Of a stretch of 64,000 nucleotides of DNA, positions 36,626 through 44,822 are shown piece after piece (position 1 is the first letter of the stretch; each line of letters opens with the position of its first letter). The notes under the pieces were generated by a model. The model searched no databases, was not told where the DNA came from, and worked only from the letters and a program-made list of their open reading frames with translations. The DNA is from an uncultured Pseudoteredinibacter sp. GTDB taxonomy: Bacteria; Pseudomonadota; Gammaproteobacteria; Pseudomonadales; Cellvibrionaceae. Both the position numbers and the translations under genes were made by a program. The stretch lies in the NCBI RefSeq assembly GCF_947500695.1, contig NZ_CANMSS010000009.1, positions 1 through 64,000 on the forward strand, in the 5' to 3' direction.

Positions 36626-37818
36626 ATACTAAGGATAAGTTAAGCATGCAAAACGCAAAAACCTTTACCACCCACAATTGCCTGCCTCGTGATGCTAAGC
36701 ACGCTACCCTAATCGGTCGTATGTGGAGCCAACAGCAAGGTGGGCCCTGTGTGATCCTTATTCAGAATGAGCAGGTATATGATATTACCGAACACTTCCC
36801 TACTTCCTCTGCTCTGATAAACACGGAAAACCCCTTAAGATGCTTGCAGGAATTGACGCTTGCTAATCCTTTATGCAGCATTCAAGAGCTACTCAGTGGT
36901 ACCGAGCAACAAAGCGGCAACCACTTATTAGCGCCCTGCGACCTGCAGAGTATTAAGGCCTGCGGAGTAACCTTTATCGATAGCCTACTTGAGCGTGTAG
37001 TTGAAGAAAAAGCCATGGGCGACCGTCAAGAAGCGGCAGCGATTCGCCAATCAATTCTAAGCAGCATCGGTGCCGATATTCACAATATTAAACCCGCCAG
37101 CCCGGAAGCATTAAAACTGAAGGAGCTTCTTCAGGGCAAAGGTATGTGGTCGCAGTATCTTGAAGTCGGGCTAGGGCCGGACGCTGAAGTCTTTACTAAG
37201 TCTCAACCCATGTCGGCAATTGGATTGGGTGACGCGATCGGTCTTCATCCAGATTCCACTTGGAATAATCCAGAACCTGAGCTGGTAATGTGTGTTAATA
37301 ATCGTGGGAAAATCGTAGGTGCCAGTTTAGGAAACGATGTCAATCTACGTGATGTTGAAGGACGTAGCGCACTATTACTTGGACGCGCTAAAGATAACAA
37401 CGGCTCTTGCGTTATCGGCCCGTTTATACGCCTATTCGATGAACGCTTTAGTCTCGACAATATTCGCCGAGCGAGAGTCGACTTACGAATCCTCGGGCAG
37501 GATGGTTATCTTTTACAAGGCAGCAGCGATATGAGCCGGATCAGTCGCGATGTCGAGCAACTTGTGCAGCAAGTTATCGGTGAAAATCATCAGTATCCTG
37601 ATGGCATCATGCTCTTTACTGGCACCATGTATGCCCCTGTAGATGATCGCTTCGAGGATGGGCAAGGCTTCTCTCATCTCGATGGAGATATAGTAGAGAT
37701 CTATAACGAGCAATTAGGGCTGCTGGCAAACGTGGTGGGTAAAAGCAATCAAGTACGTCCTTGGACATTTGGCATTGGCTCTTTGATCGATAATTTATCG
37801 GCTCGGGGCTTTTTATAA
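36622..37818 (+). CDS. FAH-fold 2-keto-3-deoxy-pentonate dehydratase (XylX/AraD1-like)
   Basis: This enzyme of about 398 aa belongs to the long FAH-superfamily group that includes Caulobacter XylX, which dehydrates 2-keto-3-deoxy-pentonates to 2-oxoglutarate semialdehyde. Recognisable stretches are LQSIKACGVTFIDSLLERVV, MWSQYLEVGLGPDAEVFTK, NNPEPELVM with metal ligands E218 and E220, GASLGNDVNLRD with D239, and the C-terminal RPWTFGIGSLI. The GTG start at 36622 overlaps the UxaA stop (GTGA) and has AGGAG seven bases upstream; an ATG at 36646 is the alternative. This identity points to a five-carbon substrate rather than to L-fucose. Confidence 0.85.
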   Translation: MNTKDKLSMQNAKTFTTHNCLPRDAKHATLIGRMWSQQQGGPCVILIQNEQVYDITEHFPTSSALINTENPLRCLQELTLANPLCSIQELLSGTEQQSGNHLLAPCDLQSIKACGVTFIDSLLERVVEEKAMGDRQEAAAIRQSILSSIGADIHNIKPASPEALKLKELLQGKGMWSQYLEVGLGPDAEVFTKSQPMSAIGLGDAIGLHPDSTWNNPEPELVMCVNNRGKIVGASLGNDVNLRDVEGRSALLLGRAKDNNGSCVIGPFIRLFDERFSLDNIRRARVDLRILGQDGYLLQGSSDMSRISRDVEQLVQQVIGENHQYPDGIMLFTGTMYAPVDDRFEDGQGFSHLDGDIVEIYNEQLGLLANVVGKSNQVRPWTFGIGSLIDNLSARGFL

Positions 37819-37861
37819 GATGTTCAAATCCAGAGCTTCAAACTAGCTACCAGGAGTTCTC

Positions 37862-38302
37862 ATGCTCAAAAAAATCCCTGACATTATCAGTCCAGATCTT
37901 TTATATACATTGGCCCAGATGGGGCACGGTGATGATATAGCGATTGTCGATGCAAACTTTCCAGCGACGAGCCACGCTCAAAAACTCATTCGTGCTGATG
38001 CTAGCAACAGTGATCAACTGCTTTCCGCCATTTTGCAACTGATGCCCATCGATGATTTTTCAAGCGACTCCTTGCGAGTGATGGCCATGGCCAATGGTGA
38101 GCTCCCGACAATTGCCCAAGACTTTTCTAGAATTTGCCATTTTGCTGAAGATAGAGAGGTACTACCCCACGGGCTCAGCCGACAAGATTTCTACCAGCAA
38201 GCAAAAAATGCGTTTTGTATCGTCGCCACATCAGAGCGCCGCTTATACGCAAACTGTTTAATACGTAAAGGGGTTGTACCACCGGGATCAACCCACAGTT
38301 AA
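37862..38302 (+). CDS. fucU: FucU/RbsD family sugar mutarotase
   Basis: This 146-aa protein matches the RbsD/FucU family: LTxLAQMGHGDDIAIVDANFPA, with catalytic H22, at the N-terminus and RRLYANCLIRKGVV at the C-terminus, the latter more like FucU than RbsD. FucU interconverts anomers of L-fucose and related sugars, and RbsD interconverts pyranose and furanose forms of ribose. It would present the imported sugar in the anomeric form that the dehydrogenase uses. It is 43 bp downstream of the dehydratase with a good AGGAG site. The substrate is inferred from context. Confidence 0.85.
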   Translation: MLKKIPDIISPDLLYTLAQMGHGDDIAIVDANFPATSHAQKLIRADASNSDQLLSAILQLMPIDDFSSDSLRVMAMANGELPTIAQDFSRICHFAEDREVLPHGLSRQDFYQQAKNAFCIVATSERRLYANCLIRKGVVPPGSTHS

Positions 38303-38365
38303 GCGGACACTAATTAATCGAGAACGGAATCAGCAAAACGAAAGCAACAATACGAGAATAAAGCA

Positions 38366-39382
38366 ATGCTAAAAGCAATAAAAAACTCTTTGCTCCTGCT
38401 GGGTTTATCTTCAATAGCCCTGGCCGAACAGGGCTTAGTTAAAAACCTTGAGCTACCCAATTCAATTAGCGAGGCCAGCAAACAGGCCATCAGCATCGTC
38501 TATCAAGATAAAGCTCCACGCCCTGCACCACAAAGCGACGCCCAATGGCTGCAACTACAAAGTCGGCTTGAAGTGCAATTTCAAACCCTATTTAAAGATG
38601 CGGTTCTCGGCGCCTACCAGCCCACACTTAAAAGCCGAAAAGTTGCCGACATTCCGGTCTTAGAAATCACTCCCAAGAACTGGCAAGAGAATAAGAAGCG
38701 GATGCTCTATTTTCATGGTGGCGCTTACACGCGCTTTAGTCCGATGAGCACGCTATCGTCCTCTGTTCCTGTGGCAAATGATCTCAACATAAAGACCTTA
38801 GCTGTTGATTACAGTTTAGCGCCTAAAGCTAACTATCAACAGATCAATGACGAAGCTCTCGCCGTATATCAATCTTTATTGGAAAGCGGCCATCAGGCGA
38901 AAGACATCATCCTCTTTGGTGATTCGGCTGGTGGAGGCTTGGTCAGCACCCTAAGTATACGCATAGCTCAAGAAAAACTGCCCCAACCCGCCGCCCTATT
39001 ACTTTGGTCACCGTGGATGGATATAGCAGCGAAAGACGACAGCATGATTACTCTTATGGATGCCGATCCAATTTTGGAGCGCGCAGATATGAAAGCGGCA
39101 GCATTGGCCTTTGCGCCCAATAAAGCCGAGTGGCAAAACCCCTTGGTATCGCCTATTTATGGGGATTTATCCAAATTCCCGGCGACACTCATCCAGTGCG
39201 GTAGCCGCGAAGCCCTATTGAGTCAATGCATACGCTTGTATCAGAAACTGGATGACGGTCATAGAAAGCTCAAACTCGATATCTATGAAGGCATGCCCCA
39301 TGTGTTCCAAGGCTTCTTTTTTCATATAGAGGAAGCCGTAAAAGCTCGGCAAAAAATGAAGCGCTTTATTGAATCACTGTAA
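38366..39382 (+). CDS. Secreted alpha/beta hydrolase, HSL-type esterase/lipase
   Basis: This 338-aa protein has a Sec signal (AIKNSLLLLGLSSIALA). It is a hormone-sensitive-lipase-type hydrolase: the oxyanion motif FHGGAYTRF, the nucleophile in FGDSAGGGL (S187), an acid in the DADP region and the histidine in GMPHVFQGF. It follows the mutarotase by 63 bp on the same strand and may be the last gene of the sugar operon, where it could remove acyl groups from the glycan. It could equally be an unrelated periplasmic esterase. It is convergent with the following thioesterase gene. Confidence 0.85.
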   Translation: MLKAIKNSLLLLGLSSIALAEQGLVKNLELPNSISEASKQAISIVYQDKAPRPAPQSDAQWLQLQSRLEVQFQTLFKDAVLGAYQPTLKSRKVADIPVLEITPKNWQENKKRMLYFHGGAYTRFSPMSTLSSSVPVANDLNIKTLAVDYSLAPKANYQQINDEALAVYQSLLESGHQAKDIILFGDSAGGGLVSTLSIRIAQEKLPQPAALLLWSPWMDIAAKDDSMITLMDADPILERADMKAAALAFAPNKAEWQNPLVSPIYGDLSKFPATLIQCGSREALLSQCIRLYQKLDDGHRKLKLDIYEGMPHVFQGFFFHIEEAVKARQKMKRFIESL

Positions 39383-39387
39383 ATACA

Positions 39388-39777
39388 TTATTTACGGCTA
39401 AACGATTCCAGGGCGGCTTTTACGCTACCTTCGATAACACAAGCGCTTTGCGATTCCACTGAGAAATTTACCGCGGTGGTTTCGCAGATCGCACATAAGG
39501 TTTGATCTTGCATAAGCTGCTGCTCGATACGAAAAGACTTCCCACCAATATGGCAAATGTTAAGCCTTAATAAGACCGCCTCATGATCGAACACTTCCCG
39601 CATAAACTGCAATTCGGTTTTGACATAAGGTGGAACAAAGGGCTGCCCTACTCGACTGCTAATAATGTCAAACAATTCTAAGCGTTGGTCATTAAACCAG
39701 CGATACAAATTCACATTATCGACATGGCCTGCTAAGTTCATATCGCTTTGATTTACTTGGATAGAGCTTTCCAACAA
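39388..39777 (-). CDS. Acyl-CoA thioesterase, 4HBT hot-dog family
   Basis: This 129-aa hot-dog protein shows the thioesterase pattern SDMNLAGHVDNVNLYRWF, with the conserved aspartate and asparagine near the N-terminus, and LQFMREVFDHEAVLLRL in the central strand. Such proteins hydrolyse acyl-CoA thioesters; the acyl group is not predictable. The start is a TTG at 39777 with GAGGAG six bases upstream. It lies 36 bp downstream of an Lrp-family gene on the same strand, so they may be co-transcribed. Confidence 0.8.
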   Translation of the reverse strand: MLESSIQVNQSDMNLAGHVDNVNLYRWFNDQRLELFDIISSRVGQPFVPPYVKTELQFMREVFDHEAVLLRLNICHIGGKSFRIEQQLMQDQTLCAICETTAVNFSVESQSACVIEGSVKAALESFSRK

Positions 39778-39813
39778 TTGTTACTCCTCAATAGAAAATA
39801 AAACTTTCTCGTT

Positions 39814-40290
39814 TCAAGAAAGTGGTAGTTGGCGGGTATTTTTAACCTCTAGCAAGTTAAAACTCGACACAATATTTTTAACGCCGGGGAACTTGAGAAT
39901 ACGCTTCATACTAATCTCACCAAAATGGTCAATACTCCTAGCCACCACCTTTAACAGATAATCATATTCACCACTCATGGCATAGCACTCGGTAATGTAC
40001 TCTTCGGCCCTAACGGCATCCATAAAGAGCTCGGTATCGGCCTCAGAGCCCTGTTCCAAATCCACTTGCACAAAGGCTGTCACTTCCAAGCCCAAGCGGC
40101 GCTGATCGACTACAGCGCAGTAACCGGTGATGACTTTATCGTCCTCTAATTGCTTCACCCGGCGGAAACAAGGCGATTCCGATAGACCCACCTGCTGGGC
40201 CAGTTCAACATTGGACATTCGCCCTTCGCGCTGCAATGCCCCCAAAATGGCCTTTTCGGAGGTGGAAAAGCTCGCCTTTTCTATAGACAT
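39814..40290 (-). CDS. Lrp/AsnC family transcriptional regulator
   Basis: This regulator of about 158 aa has an AsnC-type helix-turn-helix (ILGALQREGRMSNVELAQQVGLSESPCFRRVKQLEDDKVI) and a C-terminal RAM ligand-binding domain (ECYAMSGEYDYLLKVVARSI). The ATG at 40290 is preferred; a GTG at 40302 would add four residues. It is divergent from the 4-hydroxyphenylpyruvate dioxygenase gene, and regulators of this type often control adjacent aromatic amino-acid catabolism, so hppD is a likely target. The ligand could be tyrosine or phenylalanine (inference). Confidence 0.9.
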   Translation of the reverse strand: MSIEKASFSTSEKAILGALQREGRMSNVELAQQVGLSESPCFRRVKQLEDDKVITGYCAVVDQRRLGLEVTAFVQVDLEQGSEADTELFMDAVRAEEYITECYAMSGEYDYLLKVVARSIDHFGEISMKRILKFPGVKNIVSSFNLLEVKNTRQLPLS

Positions 40291-40442
40291 GAATAAAATC
40301 ACCCTAAATTTATATTAAACAGGAAGATACCACCTTTAATTGCATTAAAACAGGGGAAAATAGACAGATAATTCCTCTCCGCTGCCCTTATCCTTTGATC
40401 CTTACTAAGCCGATGATATTTATTGATGATAAGGAGCCATTA

Positions 40443-41519
40443 ATGGCCGATTTATTTGAGAACCCAATAGGCCTTTGTGGCTTTGAATTTGTAGAATTTG
40501 CTGCCGCTGAAAAAGGTGTTTTAGAACCTGTATTTGAATCACTAGGCTTCACCCATATCGCCAACCATCGCAGTAAAGACTGCCAGTTATGGCGCCAAGG
40601 TGATATCAACTTTATCACTAACTATGAGAAGAACAGCCCGGCTTATTACTTTGCTGAAGAACACGGCCCTTGTGCTTGCGGCTTGGCTTTTCGCGTAAAA
40701 GATTCTCGCCATGCCTATGATGAAGTTGTTAAGCGCGGCGCGCAGCCAATGGATGTTCAGACTGGCCCGATGGAACTCAACCTTCCTGCCGTGAAAGGTA
40801 TTGGTGGAGCCGCGCTGTACTTAGTGGATCGTTTTGAACCCAATTCAAGTATTTACGATATCGACTTCGTTTATCTAGAAGGCGTTGATAAGCACCCAGA
40901 GGGCTGCGGCTTTAAGGTTATTGACCACCTGACTCACAATGTTTATCGCGGTCGTATGAATTATTGGGCGAATTATTACGAGAGCCTATTTAACTTTAAA
41001 GAGATTCGTTACTTCGACATCAAAGGTGAGTACACAGGCTTGCAATCTCGCGCCATGACCGCACCCGACGGGCTAATCCGAATTCCTCTGAATGAAGAGG
41101 CCGCCGGTGGTAAAGGCCAGATTGAAGAATATCTAATGGCATACAACGGCGAAGGCATCCAGCACATTGCCTTTTCTTGCGACAACCTTCTTGAATGCTG
41201 GGATAAGCTAAAAGAAAAGAACATCCCCTTTATGACGGCGCCGCCAAACACCTACTACGAAATGCTGGAAGAGCGTTTACCTAGCCATGGTGAGCCAGTA
41301 GATGAGCTGCAAAAACGCGGTATTTTGCTAGATGGTACCACCGAAGGTGGCGAGCCACGCCTATTACTGCAGATCTTCTCAGAAACCCAAGTGGGCCCAA
41401 TCTTCTTCGAATTTATTCAGCGTAAAGAAGACGATGGCTTTGGTGAAGGTAACTTTAAAGCGCTATTTGAATCGATGGAACGCGACCAAATTCGCCGCGG
41501 TGCTTTAGACGTAGAGTAA
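40443..41519 (+). CDS. hppD: 4-hydroxyphenylpyruvate dioxygenase
   Basis: This 358-aa non-haem iron enzyme converts 4-hydroxyphenylpyruvate to homogentisate in tyrosine catabolism. The two vicinal-oxygen-chelate halves carry the iron ligands H162 (VIDHLTHNV), H241 (GIQHIAFSC) and E323 (FFEFIQRK), which align with H161/H240/E322 of the Pseudomonas enzyme. The ATG at 40443 follows AAGGAG by seven bases and gives the normal family length; an upstream in-frame ATG at 40395 would add 16 residues without a good ribosome site. Homogentisate dioxygenase is not in the window. Confidence 0.95.
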   Translation: MADLFENPIGLCGFEFVEFAAAEKGVLEPVFESLGFTHIANHRSKDCQLWRQGDINFITNYEKNSPAYYFAEEHGPCACGLAFRVKDSRHAYDEVVKRGAQPMDVQTGPMELNLPAVKGIGGAALYLVDRFEPNSSIYDIDFVYLEGVDKHPEGCGFKVIDHLTHNVYRGRMNYWANYYESLFNFKEIRYFDIKGEYTGLQSRAMTAPDGLIRIPLNEEAAGGKGQIEEYLMAYNGEGIQHIAFSCDNLLECWDKLKEKNIPFMTAPPNTYYEMLEERLPSHGEPVDELQKRGILLDGTTEGGEPRLLLQIFSETQVGPIFFEFIQRKEDDGFGEGNFKALFESMERDQIRRGALDVE

Positions 41520-41549
41520 ATGCTCTATTTTTTATCCCGCTAAAAAGCA

Positions 41550-41579
41550 AAAGGCCAAGCAATTCGCTTGGCCTTTTTT
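41550..41579 (+). terminator. Rho-independent terminator of hppD
   Basis: The perfect stem AAAGGCCAAGC-AATTC-GCTTGGCCTTT is followed by further Ts. It lies 30 bp after the hppD stop and can also terminate the convergent secreted-protein gene because of its A-rich left flank. Confidence 0.9.
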
Positions 41580-41620
41580 GTTTGTTCAACGCTATTTTGT
41601 GCAACGCTATGCGAGCAAGC

Positions 41621-42337
41621 TCATTCTTTCTGCTCTTGATCTTCCTTTTTACCGCCAGCGGCCGTAGGAAGTAAATTGCTAAGGAAGTTTAATACCGCCA
41701 TTTGCTGGGACACTTCAGGCTCACCCGGTGCGGTAAGCAAGGGAGAGACAACATATAAGGCTCCCATGCGCTCGTCCCCTTTGCCGCTACCACAGTAACT
41801 CGGGCCACTCATTGCCCAAGCAGCGCCCTTATGCCCTGCCAGGCCAACCGGACAGCTACCATCGGCTGTCGCCAAACCACCGGCAACCGTTTCGCCTTCA
41901 GCACTAAAACTGGTCAATACCAAGCTGCTCACTTGAAAACCTGATTGCTCGTAGGCAATGGGAGCATCTAAATTGCCATCAAACATATCGGCGACATCGT
42001 CAGCGATTTTATCGCCGTTTAGGTTATAAATGGCAGCGTCAGCCTGTTCAAACAGATTAGTCGTTTGCACGGTACCATCGGCATGACCAAACATCGCCTT
42101 CCATTCAATATTGGGGTCGTCAGTGCCTTTGAAATTACTCGAATCAGCCTCAAAATTGGCGATCTCATTGAGTTTTTCGACACTGCTAAAGGTACCAATA
42201 TCATTGGCGGCTGTGACAAAGACAATATAGAAGGTTTCACCTGGCTTTACGCCCTTCGGGACCATGGCTTCTGGGGCTTCCAGGGCCAAAAGTGAAGAAC
42301 TGAACAAGCAACAGATACTGGCTACTAAAGCTCTCAT
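41621..42337 (-). CDS. Secreted protein of unknown function
   Basis: This 238-aa protein has a Sec signal (VASICCLFSSSLLALEAPEA). The mature part resembles a loosely defined family of secreted bacterial proteins with the pattern GETFYIVFVTAANDIGTF, IEWKAMFGHADGTV, AAIYNLNGDKIADDVADMFDG and a Cys-containing glycine-rich C-terminal half ending near MGALYVVSP. No catalytic motif is recognised. Two cysteines (TADGSCPVG and GPSYCGSG) could form a disulfide. The last residues are very charged (GGKKEDQEQKE). It is convergent with hppD. Function unknown. Confidence 0.7.
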   Translation of the reverse strand: MRALVASICCLFSSSLLALEAPEAMVPKGVKPGETFYIVFVTAANDIGTFSSVEKLNEIANFEADSSNFKGTDDPNIEWKAMFGHADGTVQTTNLFEQADAAIYNLNGDKIADDVADMFDGNLDAPIAYEQSGFQVSSLVLTSFSAEGETVAGGLATADGSCPVGLAGHKGAAWAMSGPSYCGSGKGDERMGALYVVSPLLTAPGEPEVSQQMAVLNFLSNLLPTAAGGKKEDQEQKE

Positions 42338-42596
42338 GGAAAGGCATCCTTTTCCAAAACTGTTTCGGCTTGGCCACGTTTTTCACGGTAGTAATAATTC
42401 CTGATCAATCAGGCTTTAAATACCATCAAAAAGGCCAAGTCACTCGATACAATCTAGTACCGCAGTTGCAAAGTAGCAAAAATGGGGAGCGCCCCTTGTG
42501 AACCAGCGCACACTTTTAGTGTGACAAATCTGACAATCGCTATTTGTGGTTAAACGGACAAATGAGCTGTCGTCTTAGAGCAAAATAGCTCGATAT

Positions 42597-43445
42597 TTAC
42601 TCACATATTCGCAAGCAATGTGCCCCTAAATCGTTGGCCGAAATCTGTACGACATCACCCACCTTTAAATAGTTTGGCTCCTTCGCAGCGCCTTTAAGTG
42701 CTAACTTAACCCTTAGCTTCGCAGGCAATATCTTAGCCATAAACTTTTTAAATGCGGTTAGGCGCAGAGCCACCCCCGCTGGGGTTCCCGTTAGAATACA
42801 ATCCCCTGCTTTTAAACCCCTATCGCCGGCAGCTTTAAGGGCGTATTCCAACATGAGCTTGGGTGGGTAAATCATATTACGACAATTGTCTTTTTGCCTC
42901 TGCTCGCCATTCACCGATAAACTCAGCTCAATATCAGGGAATGTATCTGGAGATAGTGTTTCAGGAAAGAAAATGGTTTCAGCCACCGGTAAGAACCCTG
43001 GCAAGCTCTTGGATAAGGTCCAATACTCCATGCGTTCTTTTTCGCTGGCCGCGAGCTCCCCACAAAGCTGCAAACTGCGGGCACTGATATCATTGGCCAA
43101 GAAAAGTCCTAAGCGAGGCATCCAGCCAGGCTGATTTAATTGCTCCGAAGTGACATCTTCATCCAAATACATACCCAACTCAACTTCATAATCAAGCATC
43201 AGTGGCATTGTAGGAACAGTGGCTTTCACCTTTTGGGCAATATCCGGGTTTAAGGATTCAAGTGCTTGCCACAAAGAGTCTTCATTGGGCAAACTTAAAT
43301 CACAATCACCAACAGTTGCTGAGCAGTGTTTGGCAAATATCATGGGCTCAGTTTCTTTCGCCCCAACTTCTTCGATATGAGCCTTATAGGTTAAGCCCAA
43401 AGCAAATACTTCACCGATAGAGCTCGGAAATGGGATCGTGCGCAT
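42597..43445 (-). CDS. Fumarylacetoacetate hydrolase family protein
   Basis: This 282-aa FAH-fold enzyme has FALGLTYKAHIEEVGA at the N-terminus, metal ligands in LDYEVELGMYLDED, ANDISARSLQ and the C-terminal GDCILTGTPAGVAL. Such enzymes cleave or decarboxylate beta-diketo or acylpyruvate compounds. Close to hppD it might work on a homogentisate-derived product, but the compact size and motif pattern fit the acylpyruvate-hydrolase branch better than true fumarylacetoacetase (about 420 aa). The substrate is unassigned. Confidence 0.85.
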   Translation of the reverse strand: MRTIPFPSSIGEVFALGLTYKAHIEEVGAKETEPMIFAKHCSATVGDCDLSLPNEDSLWQALESLNPDIAQKVKATVPTMPLMLDYEVELGMYLDEDVTSEQLNQPGWMPRLGLFLANDISARSLQLCGELAASEKERMEYWTLSKSLPGFLPVAETIFFPETLSPDTFPDIELSLSVNGEQRQKDNCRNMIYPPKLMLEYALKAAGDRGLKAGDCILTGTPAGVALRLTAFKKFMAKILPAKLRVKLALKGAAKEPNYLKVGDVVQISANDLGAHCLRICE

Positions 43446-43581
43446 CTTGAGATTTCCTTATTATTTTTGTCTTCAAGCACTACAGTGAAAAGCTTTACAT
43501 TTATCGATAAAACTAAATCCACCTTGTGGGAATTTATAATACAGTAGGGCAAAGAATCTAACTCCAATCACGGAGCCTGTC

Positions 43582-43818
43582 ATGTCATTTATCAAAGTTA
43601 GTGTTAAAACTGCCATAATCGTGCACGGTTACGACAGCCACAATCAAGAAATCAGCGAGGAAGTTAAAGAAGAGAACTTCACCACCAAACTGCTTGCAAT
43701 AGATCGCCTTCTTTCCGTTAGTGAAAACTTTCTATTGGTGAGCGGTAGCCACGGGCGGGTAATGTATTGGGAATATGAGGGTGTGCTCTTGGATATAGAG
43801 GCTTTACTCGCCAACTAA
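43582..43818 (+). CDS. Small hypothetical protein
   Basis: This 78-aa protein has a well-placed GGAG upstream of its ATG and an otherwise free intergenic position. The sequence is acidic, with an N-terminal beta-rich stretch (SFIKVSVKTAIIVHGYDS) and a C-terminal YWEYEGVLLDIEALLA. There is no signal peptide or membrane helix, and I recognise no family. It is probably real because the start is good and no gene overlaps it, but function is unknown. Confidence 0.55.
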   Translation: MSFIKVSVKTAIIVHGYDSHNQEISEEVKEENFTTKLLAIDRLLSVSENFLLVSGSHGRVMYWEYEGVLLDIEALLAN

Positions 43819-43862
43819 TTAAGTAATGCCTTGCATAGGACCTAAATAAAGAAGACAAAAAA

Positions 43863-44762
43863 TTACTCTGCCCTTCCCTCAGGATAGGGTCTTAAATGTA
43901 GGCGCCTGTGAGGAAAATCGAAGGTAACAATAAAGTTCCTTAACAAGCCCATCCCCACCACAGCATCAGCAGCGCTAGGGGCGGTTCTCTTGTTCCTAAT
44001 AATAGCCGGAACGTCTTTTAGTTCTAAGCCAGCGATCGAAATACTTTTTATCGCAGCCTTTTTGTCTTCAACCATGCCAGCGCGATTCACACCCTTACTT
44101 AATTTGGGGGTAAATTCTCCATCGGAAAGATCGGAAAACTTACGCGGCAAGTGAATACTGCCACCAAAGCCGGTATCTAGCAAAGCCGTATATTCTCGCC
44201 CATTAATTTCAATATCAACAAATGGCCTTTGGCGCCGGTATTTAATACTTACGCTGCTATCAGCCTGTTTCGGCGAATACTGCGTGGTTTCATGCACGGT
44301 TACAATCTTACGGCGGCTATCGACTTCAAAAACTGCATCATTAAAGACTTCAACGCCCAACAAGCCATCAAAGTTGTACTTAGCTTTAAGCCAATGATCG
44401 TCACTCGATAAAACTGTGGCGTTCATAATGTAGCGGCGCCCGAATAAGCCAATCATTAAGCCCGGGCAAACTTTATACTTCTTCGAGTGTTTCGCAAAGT
44501 CGCTAATTAACTGGGAGCGACAAGCCCTGAGTTTTTGATCTTTATATATACCCTCTCTCATCCAAAAGACGCTAGCACCTGAATCAAGTATCACTCGCCG
44601 AGATTTACCATTTACCAGAGCTTGAAAGACTAGCCAATTATCCTCAAATTCAAATTTCACAGTCTGTGAATCAAATGGCTGAGATTTACGCGCAGCAAAA
44701 CTTTCTTGGCAATAAGCTAAAAAAAGTACAAAACAAGAAATTAGTAAGAAATAGCGAGGCAT
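43863..44762 (-). CDS. Secreted retropepsin/pepsin-like aspartic protease family protein
   Basis: This 299-aa protein has a signal peptide (FLLISCFVLFLAYCQESFA, possibly a lipobox at YCQ). Two aspartic-protease-type motifs are present, VILDSGASVFWM at about residues 58-69 and ALLDTGFGGSIHLP at about 193-206, each beginning a similar half. This gives a two-lobed arrangement in one chain, as in pepsin-like enzymes, whereas many bacterial members have one motif and dimerise. A hydrophobic VGMGLLRNFIVTFD follows near the C-terminus. It may cleave envelope proteins. The target is unknown. Confidence 0.8.
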   Translation of the reverse strand: MPRYFLLISCFVLFLAYCQESFAARKSQPFDSQTVKFEFEDNWLVFQALVNGKSRRVILDSGASVFWMREGIYKDQKLRACRSQLISDFAKHSKKYKVCPGLMIGLFGRRYIMNATVLSSDDHWLKAKYNFDGLLGVEVFNDAVFEVDSRRKIVTVHETTQYSPKQADSSVSIKYRRQRPFVDIEINGREYTALLDTGFGGSIHLPRKFSDLSDGEFTPKLSKGVNRAGMVEDKKAAIKSISIAGLELKDVPAIIRNKRTAPSAADAVVGMGLLRNFIVTFDFPHRRLHLRPYPEGRAE

Positions 44763-44822
44763 AGCTTAAACTTCCCTTTTTACAAGACATCCTTTTAATT
44801 CGCTTATTGAGTTGTTAAAGCG

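Noticed and set aside
27407..38302. Plain L-fucose catabolic operon
   Set aside because: Most enzymes fit, but the XylX-like dehydratase, the absence of an aldolase or SDR dehydrogenase and the GH172 enzyme favour a pentose. L-fucose remains a secondary possibility.
40395..40442. Upstream in-frame start for hppD
   Set aside because: The ATG at 40443 has AAGGAG at good spacing and gives the family length with aligned metal ligands.
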